Source: Tribonema minus
Lineage: Eukaryota; Sar; Xanthophyceae; Tribonematales; Tribonemataceae
Assembly (NCBI GenBank): GCA_017506865.1
Contig: JAFCMP010000004.1
Location: 186,001-250,000 of the forward strand
Direction: 5' to 3'
Length of the DNA stretch: 64,000 bases
Positions 22,201 through 34,200 of this stretch are shown here, piece after piece. Made by a program: the position numbers and the translations under genes. The notes beneath the pieces were generated by a model. That model searched no databases. It saw nothing but the letters and a program-made list of their open reading frames with translations, and was not told where the DNA came from. The number at the start of each line of letters is the position of its first letter. The stretch's first letter is position 1.

Positions 22201-25200
22201 GCACTCGATCTTTCATTCGTTTGGAACACTGAGGTGCATAATAGTGTAAATGAAGCAGCCAGCCTTCCTCTCAAATGAAGTGCACCAACAGCGCATTGCA
22301 GGGGGGTTGGAGGGGGGGAATGAGGCCCTGTCTCCGCGAGTGATGGGGGTGTGGAGCCCCTAGCTAATACAGTTTGAGATAAAACAACGACATCTTACAC
22401 GCCTTCACAGGCCCACACGTGTGGTGCCTCCATCTCACTGACCGCTCTGCGGTGCTGTACCAAACTAACTGGTGATGCCAATGTCTTATTCCATGTTGAC
22501 CGGAAATGAGTTGTTGACATGCAGAATTGGGTACAAGGAATTGCTGCATATGTACTGCCATGATTGGTGTCAAAAATAAGTGTAGCTAGTCATGGTTTTG
22601 GCTAGGTTGAGGGTAGGCATGCTGTAAGTTAGGGCTAGGGCTAGGGGACAGCGTGAGGTCCGCCACAGCAAAAGCAAACGTCGTCTACGCGGCAAGGCAC
22701 CAATGCCAGAGCAAGGCGGTGCATGCAACTTTAAGAAATGCAGAATGCAACTGCAAGTGCTACTCAAATGGCGATGTGATGACACGCACACTGCTCCTTG
22801 CTTGTGTCACAAGCCCTGTGTGCATGGATAGTGAGGGGAACTCAGATCTCCAAGCACAAGCACTGAGACCAGCTGTGTGCTCTAGTGCACCTGCAGCAAT
22901 TCATTCAGCCGTGGTCTATGATCACGACAGGTGGTGGAAGCCCACCAGTGGCACCAGCATACAGGATTCGACATGCAGTGTGTTTGTTTCACCACTTGAC
23001 TCCGACCCCAATTGCAAGCGACTTGAATGGGGGCAAGCAGTGCACCACACACCTGCCGAGCAAGCGCATCACGGCACATCACCAGCTTGTCGTTGCTAGT
23101 CCTGACTCTAACCCTACAAACAAGTGCTTTCTGGCGTCCAGAAACAGTGGCACGTCACAACTTGCCTTAAGCAGATCGGTGACCACCGTGCGTACATCCG
23201 CTGCGCCGACGACGCCGCAGCGCAAGCACTCCAACGCCGCAGTCGGGACCGCCATTGCTGCCCCTGGCACTGCGGCCTCTGCCAACGCCACTATCAGATG
23301 GAAGCACTGCAGTAGACGCGCGTGCTGACCCAGGGCGGTAAGGGCGGGCAGGGTACATTGTAGTCCTAGCAGGGCACCGAATAGCGACTCGGTGCTGCCT
23401 TGCAGCTCGATTTTGTCCTGCAGTTTAGACATCACAGTATGCAGTTCTTCAGGCTGTGGAGCAAACAGACAAGATAACTTGAAGGGGCTGCCCAATAACT
23501 AATTGAAGAATCCCCTGGGAAGCTCACCTGCATTGCGGGCACTCAGCCCCCCGTTTAAGAGTTCAGTCATTGCACTCACGACCATGACACCACATGGACC
23601 AGCTTGAACTGAATGTTCACAGCCAAGCTGTCCAAACGTTGTCGTGTGACAAAACATATGGACCACAAGAGGTAAATGTGGCGCATGAATGTGAAGCAGC
23701 TGTAGCAACAGTTTGTCTGAGCAGTTGAGAAAGGAGACCCTATCACCAATCATCATGAGCACTATGGCAATTGAAATTATACTATTGCGCGCATGCCATT
23801 GTGGTGCCTGCCGCAGTGCATGCATGCAGGAAAGAGCCACGAAACTTGGCACAGACGCCTTAGGGAAACACATGCCGACTAGACGTCTTAGGAAAACATG
23901 TAAACTTGAGTCGCCATACAACCCACATTGACACCCACAAATATCCTCCAACAGGTATTTCACGTTACTGCTGTAGCCACAGCAGTACCAAGTCCCAAAT
24001 TGAATGCATTGCCGGAGCGCGGCTGATACCGTTGGCTCAGGCAGGATATATCATATATGTAAATATATATGTGTATACTTGCCAGTGCACTCAGTCTTGC
24101 ATACATGACATGTGTATACTATTCAATAAGTGAAGTTAGCATGGTTTTGAGCCAACTGCTTGTCAATGAGCAAGCACTTGTGTTAAGCCAAATTGGAAAC
24201 GCTACAGAACTGTACATTTACTGGTAGTAGTAATACTCGGTACGCACCACGAATTGCTATAACCTCAGATTATTGTGTGGAAGCCAGGACGCGAAAATAG
24301 TTTTAACTGTTCCCCCTGCCATTGTTTTGTTTGACAGCAACAACTAAATTTTTGCTGTCAAACAATAATGTTCAAAATAGAAGCAATATTTTTTTGCTGT
24401 CAACCAATAAAATGGCAGCGGGAATAATTTTCTTGCTGCCAACAACAATGGCAGCAGGAACAGTTAAGAATTCACCACTGCTGTATGAAGCACTGAAACC
24501 CCGCTGCAGAATGCACACACCCGGTCCGGTGCACTGTGGCACACAATGCTGTCCCAACCGTCAGCCGCCGGCTGCGCCCTATCAAGCGTCCAAAAGCGCG
24601 GCTGCAGCAGCGTCGCACATCTCCATTACTAATACTAGCAGTATTTCAGGTTCAACGTAGTTTACTTGAGTGGCACTTAGTAAGTTTTTGCCTCAGGCTG
24701 CTCGGCTCCTGGACCAGCAAACTTTGAATGCAACACAAACATAATATGAGCTCGCTTGTCTGTGATGGTCATGCTGTTGCCACAAGCAGCTTGACAATGA
24801 CTGTGACTGCATGCAGTGCATGCATGGTCACTACCATATTAGTGTTTGTGCTCAGACTGTCGTGATTGATCAAATGCTGTCTATACTGCTGCCACCAGAA
24901 GCGGTAGCCGCATCATGTTGTTGATGATTAAAACTGTTATCATACTCAGTCTGGCAGGCTGCGAATGGTGGTACGTGGTCAGCAACAATCTGGGGCTCTG
25001 TTAGCGTCAGATCCCAAATCAGTTTTTGTTGAGCACTTGTCATGACTGCAGCTTACTGCAGATCGCAGTGACTACGCAGTGGCACGCCAGGACGGCAGGT
25101 ATAATAATTGCTGACACTAAAGCTGCTATCTGCAGCAGGCCCTTGACAATTGATCCACGCGCTGCTGCCGAAATTTTCTTTGTATGGCTAAATAGCAACA

Positions 25201-28200
25201 GCAGGTTTGTGACTAACAAAGCAAGGAGCCTTGCAGATGCTGCATCGCAGCAGACAGCCCAGCAGAGAGCTCTATGTCAACGCGAAAATGCCCACCTGCC
25301 TTCCTTGTGATGGCCACTGAGGTGCTAAACGATGACGGCCGAGGCGGAGTTGCAGCAGTTCATGGGGTGGTCTGTCTTGTTGATGATGCTATAGCATTGC
25401 TGACGTGCTGTCTTGTTGATGATGCTAGAGCATTGCACGTCAGCAATGCTCTACTCAACTTTCCACAGCGCAGAGCGTGCACCTCGCGACTTCCGCATCA
25501 ATGGAGCGTCGCTTCAGTGTGCGTCCTGTCGTGTTGGTGTTTGTCATCGAAAGCTCGTCAAGTGCACTTGGCAATGCGCTTCAGTCTTATGCTGCTGCAG
25601 CGACGTTCACACCAGCTCGGCCTGCAAGCTCTCTAGAGATGACTGTATTTGGCAGCATCGGCCTGAGCGTGACGAGCGGCCGGCCACCCAGTCCACGATT
25701 GCAGCACAGCTTTTACGAGGGACTCATACTCTCCTCTTGGGCGAATGCTTTTTTTTTTCTGCTCTCTCGCGCTGTGTACTACTACAAAGGCGACATCGCA
25801 AGAATAAATGGCAGTCGACAACGCAGTTTTGATCAGTTTATTCACTTTTGGGCTGTCGACAGTCGACAGGCCCCCCCAAAGTAAAATCTGCCTCTCCCCA
25901 ATTTTCGCAGCCAGTTTTCAAGCGCCTCTTTCACAGCGTGCGCGTCAGAAAACTGCGGCCTAACCCTAACCCTCAGCGGCGGATACCAAAGGTTAGAGGC
26001 CTGAAGGTGGTTGCAGGAGCTAGCGGTACGCAAGCCTGACCCGCGTGGCTGTAAACGCGTGGACACGCTGATACCATCATGGAGTTTGGCTTGGCCAGCA
26101 GCGGCGCTCTAACTCGTTGCCTGGCGTGTGTTGCACCAGCCACAGACCCCACGTCAGCTACCGCACACAGCAGAGAGCGCTGGAAGTGCGCTGGTCGTTG
26201 GCATACCACCATAAATAGTCAAACTACACCACTGCACACGCCGCCGCGCCCTCCAACGCCCGTTAACAGCCGAGTACACCGCGCCAGGCTCGTTTTTCGT
26301 TTTTCCAGCCCTCCGCGGAGAACCGCGCAGAACCGAGAATTGATGTCCATTTTCCTGTCTTCGAGGCATTCCGAAAAATAAACTGGCCGAAAACGGTCAG
26401 AAACGCTCCTATGAAAGAGGTATCCGAAAAATGGGCGCAACGCTTGGGGTCGAAGGGGTTTCCAGGCATTGGTTTCGGCCTCTATGAAAACTAGCCTAAG
26501 ACAATCTAAATCCCAGGCACGTGCTTCACCAGAGGGTTCCACATCACCTTGTTCTGTGGGTCAGTGTACAGGCCCTCCCCCGTGAACACCATCAAAAACA
26601 GCACAAACGGCGCCAGCAGCAGCTCTCCATCCACCACATTGTACTCGCTAGCTCCATGCCCCCTCCCGCGGTTCAGCCGCACTCCGAGCGGCAGGTGGTG
26701 CAGCGCCGAGTGCACTGCCGTCTCCGCCAGCTCCGCGTTGATACTGTTGAAGCTCCAGTAGAGAGGGATCCACTTGACCATGCCCTCAGCCTGCTTCGTG
26801 GTGATGTCCTTGCCGGATCCGGCGTGCACCAGCAGCTGCTCGTAGCCGCCACGACGAGTCATGGACTTGAAGGGCTCCTTGAAAGCGGGGTCGCTGAAAG
26901 TGTCGAAGGTGTCGATGGGACTGTCGTAGCGGCCGATGCCGGGATAGCCGGAGGTGCGGCCGGCGACCATGCCGCGGACAAGTGGGAGCTGCATGATGCG
27001 TTCGGTCTCGGCGTCGACCTGAGGCTTGGTGAGGTCAGGCTCGATGTCGCAGCCGGCAGCGCGAAGGTTGGCGTTCAGGTCGAGGCCGGCCTGCAGGCGC
27101 TTGGCGGCAGCCTTGGCGTTATTGACAGGGTTCCACTTGGCGTTTTTGACAGGGTTCCACTTGGCGTTGAGCTTGGCGTTGTCCTCCTGGAGCTTCCCGC
27201 TCAGCTTGCGGGCGGCGACGTTGATAGGATTGTTGATGGGGTTGTTGATGGGGTTGTTGATGGGGTTGTGCTGCTGGTTCTTGCCATCCTGGTAGGCCTT
27301 GCAAAGGTCGCACATGCCTCTACTGGGTGCAGCCATGTTGGAGTTCACCAGCAGCAACACGTAATCCTTGCCGCTCATGCCCTCCTTTGCCCATTCAGCA
27401 GATTTGTTGGCCGCCTTGCGCAGCACGTTGACGAAGCTGCTGAGCGGCAGCTCCTTGTCCTTGCTGTGCGTGTGCTTGGCATAGCAGATGGCACTAGAGC
27501 TAGCCCAAACCTGGTCTACCTGCGCCTGAAGCTGTTTGTCAGCAGCGGCATAGAGTTTGCCGCTGCTAGGCCCGCTAAGTCTATCGCCTGCGTCATCAGC
27601 AAAGGCTGCTGCTGCCTTCCGCTTGTTGCTGGACGCACCATTAAAAAAATTTAAAAAAAGGGTGGCGGCGCCAGCTCAGGCAGCGGCAACAACCGCCCGC
27701 GGCGGCGCGCGCCCTAACACGACCACACGGATCCATAGGGGGGCAACCCCGGGGGGGCCGCAAGCCCGGGGGGAGCACCAGCGGTTAGGGGGTTAGGGGT
27801 GATGCGTGCTGAGGCGTGCTGGAGCCAGGCGAGAGGTCGCCCCCCTATGGATCCGTGGATGTGTTAGGGCGCGCGCCGCCGCCGCGGTTGTTGCCGCTGC
27901 CTGAGCTGGCGCCGCCACCCTTCACCCTGGCATGGTGACAGTGTTACACGTGAACAAGCTTATGACTGCAAAAATGTGCACCAGTGAGCGCCACGAAGTT
28001 GAGGTTCACGCTAATGCGAGTGACGCCGACACATCTGGCTAGGTGTATGTGGGTACTTGTGTATCGTAGACAACGTGCTGGGCAAGTCTACCCCGCACGA
28101 CCACGGTCATCAGGTGCTGAAGACAACTTGCCCCATCCATCCTCACCGGCATTGGTCCAAAGTTAGCCATGCCCTAGTGTTGGGGGTGAAAACTCAACTT

Positions 28201-31200
28201 TTACTGACCTTGCTCTTTGGCAGCAGCTGCTGCCACGTCATCACATCCCTAGTGCTCAGCTCCCCCTCCGTCCCTGCAATCACCCCTGCAACAGCAACGA
28301 CATCCACTGCCGGCACCGCCGCTGCCACCACGCTCAGCAGCTGTTTGATCGCATCTAGGGTTAGGGGTAGAGCCGCCTGAGCGCTGCTGTTGATGGCGCT
28401 CCATGCTGTGGTGATGCCGATGCTGGCAGCTGACCAGAAGGCGGCGGCAGGCTGCTGCACCGGCGCGCGCTGCTGGCGCTGGTGTAACAGACGGCGGTGA
28501 CAATGCACAATGTGTGGCAGGCAATGATGAGTGTCGTGGCTCAGCTGGGAATTGTGAGATTCGTGTACGCATGTAACCGCACACGACCTTGAGGTATGCG
28601 TCAGCTAATCTGCAGGTACCGTATTGTCTATAATTAAGCCCATGGGGCGAGTTTTTTCATGAGTTTCCGAGCCCTCATGAAATGACGCCCCACCTTTAAT
28701 TTTCGCTCATATAAATGTGCCCCCCCCCCCCTTTATTCTGACATGCATATGCAGCATGTACCCTCTGCGTACGTGTACTATGCACACGCAGTGACTCATG
28801 CTACATCACCACATTATGTGTGCGCCTACATGCGCTGTCAGCAACGTGCAGAGCAGACAGAAAGGCAGCTAACAATGGAGCCACACCCACAAAAAGGCTC
28901 CGAGAGGAAGCAGCTGGCTTTCCGAAAGTTGAACTGGTGTCAGGAGCGGCGTAGAAGCACGCTGGCACCTCATGCTGGTATTAGATGAGCTAAAATAGCT
29001 CAAACATTAATGCACCCCACCCTTTTTTTCTCTAAATATTAATGGCGCCCCACCCCCCTTTTTTCGCTCTCCTAAAAACTCGCCCCATGGGCTTAATTAT
29101 AGATAATACGGTACATAGGTATCGACCCACCTATACGTACCCAGAGACTTATATGGCTGCTGAGCTCTAGGCCAGCCCGCCACTAGTATACCTTCCATCC
29201 ATAACGGTAACTCCAGCACCCATACGTCAGCATACACTGCCAAACGAAGCAGCTCGTGATTGTTCACAAACCAGTGAGCGCATCACATGGACAATATTCC
29301 ACTGCTCAGATGACAGTTACATAATGTGAATGTGCGTTTGCGAGCCAGGCTTGCATAACACGTCTCTCCTCAATGCTGTTCTACAGCCTGTGTTGTGCAG
29401 CCTATGAGCATGCCAGTCGAGGCTGTAGGTCGCATCCAACAACGCAGGCGCACCTGGATGTGTACATGCTGACATGTGCTTTCCAAAGTACCTGTACATA
29501 CATGTGTGCATACATGTGCTCTCCAATGTACCTCTACATACAAGAGTACATACTTACATATATATTCAAACGCACAAGATACAGCACACACAACACCCAC
29601 CTCTGATAGCAAAGACGGCGCAGTTGAAGGAGGCAGTGCGGCAGCAGCGAGAGCGCGGCACAGAGGCATCAAATGCTCAGCCTGCGGATCGCTGACTTCG
29701 CGTAGCGTTGAGCACTGCTGCTGTGCCAGATCGTACGCCATCTGAGCATGGCTGGGGAGCAGGCACGTGGCCAGGCACGCCAGCGCCTGCAGCAGCACCA
29801 GCACGCATTGGTGGTGGTGATTAATCAGTCAGGCTTACTGTAGTGTCAAGGCATGTGGCGAGGCAGGCCAGTGCCTGCGGCAGCGACGGTACATGTTGGC
29901 AGTGATGTGATCAGTCAGGATTAGTGTCAAGGCAGCAACAGGGCAGTGAAACGCTCTGTCAGGCCTGGGGGCACGCACATGGCGAAGCACGCCAGCACCT
30001 GCCGCAATGGTGACGCACAGCGGTGGTGATGATCAGTCAACGGGGTTCATACATACACACCTTAGGCTGATGCATGTCACCTCACCACCTTTGCGACGTG
30101 TCGGCCACATGCAGCAGCGCTCCACAATGAGCGCTGCCCACGTGCAACCACACTTCAATGCGGTGACAAGTTCAGAGGCATACCTCAAAGTCTTGAATGA
30201 AGTCACGGCGCTTGTGTCAGGGGCGCGCGGCTCATCGAGTGAGCGGCGCATGGGCATAACTTCAACTTCAGTCACAACTTCAACCGCAATTGCACTGCTT
30301 CGTGGCCCCTGTGCTTAAAAGATCAGGGGTCAAACTTTATTTGGCACCGCTCACCAGACAGCGGTGCGCCTGCTACGCGCACTGCTCATAAGTGAGCCAC
30401 TGACACGCGCTATCGCGCACTTGCTGACGCACACATCTACGTCGCAAGGGCTCATGCAACCCTGTCACAACGACAGCGTTGCGAACGTCTGCCCATATCA
30501 GGATGACGCACACATCCTTGCAAAGCAATATACCGCAGTCAGCAGCGCTCACCAGACAGCGGTGCGCGGGCTGCGCGCAGTGCTCCTTGATGAGCCGCTG
30601 ACACGTGCGCGCCCCCTCCCCCTCCGCCCCCTGCGCCGCCGCCACGCACACCTCCAGCAGCCGCCCCACAAACCTCAACACGCCGAGCGGCGCCGCCGCC
30701 GCCTGCCACGCGCAGCCCCCGCCGCCGCCGCCGCTGCCGCTGTTGAGCGCTGCTTCGTCAACGAGCAGGTCGCCCAGCAGCGCCGCCATGTCGTCGCGCA
30801 GCTGTTCGACAGTTACGCCTTCTGTAACTGTCACGGCGGCGCACCAGGTGGCGCTGTCCGGGAAGGACCACAGCACGGCTCCGGCGAGCCCTGCGAAGGG
30901 AGCCCCCGTGCGCGCGCCCGCTTTGTATTGGTCCAGGAGCTGAGCGCTGCCAGGGAGCGATGCCAGCAACGCGTTGGATGGGCCGGACTGAGAGGAGGAG
31001 AGCGTTAGGGTAAGGGGTAGGGTTAGGGTTATGGTTAGGGTTAGGGCGGGGGCCATGCGGCGATGAGAGTTTTTGCGCCAAGAGTTGCATGCATGGTAGG
31101 CAGAGGAGAGTGCAGTAGGGGTGGCGATGAGAGAGTGGGCAGAGCAGTGGGAGTGGGGTTGGGTTGGGCTGAGCATTGACGCTTCATGCTGAGCGCTGCC

Positions 31201-34200
31201 GCCAAAAAAGGGCCAAGCGCGGCAGGGGCGCTGTGTCGATGAGACAGTGCTGTCATGGGACAGAGACTGAGCTGCAGACGGTGGTGTGGAGCGCTGGTGC
31301 GTTGTGCGGGGGCCATGCGGCAGTGAGAGACTTTGCGGCAAGAACTGCATGCACGGCAGGCCCAATGTGCTGACCCAATCGAATGACAGTTAAGGCTTTA
31401 CGAATTTGCCAATCTGTCAGAACCAATGGTGTAACAGTGACAGTTGAAGCTTTACGCATTTGCCAATCTGTAAACCAATGGCCTAACAGTGCGCACCTTG
31501 CCACCGCTCCTTGCTGACCCTGTGGCTCTGCTGGCCCTCCCTGAGGGGGCCTGTGAAACGGCTAGCCACGTTGCGGGGTCATTGCACTCATGCTCAATGA
31601 CAGGCTTGGCTGCTTCAATGAGCGCTGCCATGGCATCTGAGCTTGTCTCGTGCCTGAAAGCAGCGCCCAACCTGTGGCATCGGAAACAGCAGTGGATAGT
31701 GTATAGAATTAGTATGATACTTCAACTGTTTGTTTGTTGAAGTTTAAGTATGATAACGCATGCAGCAGTGATGACGAATTTTTCAAGACGTGCCGAGCTG
31801 CTGCTGAACATCCCTAGCCCTAGTTTTAGCACTCATTGTAGCCTTGCCCTGACCCTGACCTGGCGCCTGACCGCAGCTGTGGCTTAAAAAGCTGCTGTTT
31901 GCGCAGGGTATATGAAGCCTAAAGGGCAAAAAAACGTGCAAGGCGGTCGCTCAACAGGGATATGATTGCGATGCGCAAGTGCTGAGGCAACGCAAAGTTG
32001 GTGAAGCAACTTGAGAAAATAACAAGCGTGACTTGAGTTCATAATTTGCGCTGATGTTGCAGGCATGAGCATTGCGGTAGTGTCTGCAAAGTTTGGGGCC
32101 ACCACAACGTTCCCCAATATAAATGCAAGCAGCCATGTGTGTGACACACGGTGTTCTGTACACGTTCAATGACATTGAACAGTAGCATGTTGTAGGTGCA
32201 GTTGCGCGCGTAGCAATGCTCGACCTGGTGATACATCACGCTGCGGCTGCTATGCAGGCCTGGCATGGTGCATATCAAAGCACATGCTGCAACGGTCTTT
32301 GATTTCTTCTTCTAGATGCAGATATTATATTTGAGGCAGCGGTCCATAAGAAGCAAGATGTGATTGCTGCTGACAAGCAAGGGGAATGCGTGGTGTGTTG
32401 CGCTGATGTCAAAGTGACTGACCCGAACGTCAAGTCCAGTTGTCTGCAACATTGAGGTACGAGCAATGTATGCTGCAGCAATAGAGCAATGTCACTGGGC
32501 AAAGCTCCTCCGAAACGCACACACTGTCGCAGGTGACTTCAAGAGGCGTGACTTGCCTGGACTTGAAGTCTGCAGGGGGGCACGCACAGGAATCTGCTTC
32601 TTCCGCTGGCACAGCCACAACCAGTGGCGCGTACTTAGCCACTGATGCGTAAGCCATTCGTCTTACAGAGTTGTCACTATGACGTGCCAGGTCCCACAGC
32701 AGCGCCAGTGCTGCCGCGGCATCCGTCCCCAGCTGCAGGCGAACGCAGTGAGCAGGGCAAGGCACAACGAGTAAGGGTTAGGGTAAGCACGCTCTGGCAG
32801 AATGCGCTTACCGCTGCACGTTGCTGCTGTGCTTGCGGTACTGCGCACAATTTTGCACATGCGGTATGAACCGGCTGAGCGCAATGTGCCTCCGAGCTCT
32901 GAGTCGCATGACTCATGACTCTGACTCGGTGATCAGTGGTGTTACTGCGCCCAAGTTTCACCGTGAGCATCTGCAACATCTGCAACACTTCGCGAAGCAA
33001 CCGAGCGCGATGACCCTAGAGGCGCGCGATGTGCCGCTGGTTGTGGTCATGTTGAGCTCAAAGAACGAGTTGCAGCATGTTACCTGCAGGCAGTCATGTG
33101 ATAGTACCCTCACCTGCTAACCCTATTCCAAACTGGCCCTGAGCCCATCGCAAACTCGCAAAAAAATGACTGCATGCAAGGGCTGAAACCGTACGTGCGT
33201 GCGACTGAAGTGTGGAGTGACACACAACGGCGACGCAATGTATGCCTCACTGCCTACCCCGCCGCAGCTTTATCACAAGTACATTGGCAACAGACATCAA
33301 CCCTACAAAACTGTGACGGCAATACTTTGTCGTCTTCAGCATTGTGTCGCCTGGGAAAAAGCATCAGTGTGGTCTACAAGTCGCAAGGCGAAATGATCGC
33401 ACATGTGATAAGGCTTGTTGGCAAAACCGCCTCGTGATGTCAGTCTCGCCATCAGCGGTATGCACAGAACCCCACAGTGGCCGCCACCAACATTCTGCGA
33501 CTCACACAATCACAATCAGCAATTGCGGGTGGTGCTGCCAGCCACACGCTCTCACTGCATTGTGCTGAGCACTGCTGTGGTGCGTCACCTGAGGCGGTGC
33601 TGGTGCGCCGGATTCTTGAAGTTGAAGTTCATCGTCATCGTCAGCGCTCAACAGTAGCACATCTGCCCCCGCGCCACAGAGCTCGGCAAGGGCGCGCATC
33701 ACCAGGGGGTGGCCGCTGGCGGGATCGCCTGTGAAGTGAGACAGCTGTGGAAGCGACAAGAGCGTGTTCGGGTTGGCGTGAGCAGATTGCGTACGTGTGA
33801 AGTGCATCTTGCAGATTAGGTATGTGTGAAGTGAGACAGCTGTCAAGCAGGCAAGAGCGGAAGGTGGTGGCATCACAATGTCAGCGTTGCTGTTGGCGTG
33901 CGAGAAGCATACAGGCATGTGGCATGTGGCATGTCGGGAGCGATCATTTTCTTGCCGCACATTGCGCTACAGTCAATGCGCTGCCCGCAGTAAGGCGCGC
34001 ACGAACATGTGCAGTCGAGTGCATGCATGCGCGCATACTTTGCAGTACATGAAACGCAAGCGCAATACTTCAAAGTAAATGTGATCAAGAGACTTGAAAT
34101 GCAAGCACATCACAGGTTTCAGTACACATTGATATGCAAGTGCATCACACGTGTATTTAATGTACATACTTGTTACGCAAGCTCGATAGATATCTCTGCC

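Noticed and set aside
23499-23600. Minus-strand segment MTELLNGGLSARNAG as a focadhesin exon
   Set aside because: Ends with a good GTGAGC donor but its phase (1) does not fit the next exon (phase 0), while direct joining of the neighbours does; left out.
26521-27654. Long plus-strand frame opposite the orphan ORF
   Set aside because: It is the complementary shadow; its protein is Val/Leu-biased with no motif, and the minus-strand frame has repeats and Cys motifs.
30184-30307. Possible extra focadhesin exon (DEPRAPDTSAVTSF)
   Set aside because: No acceptor gives a phase compatible with both neighbours; exons at 30987-30553 and 29786-29601 join in phase without it.
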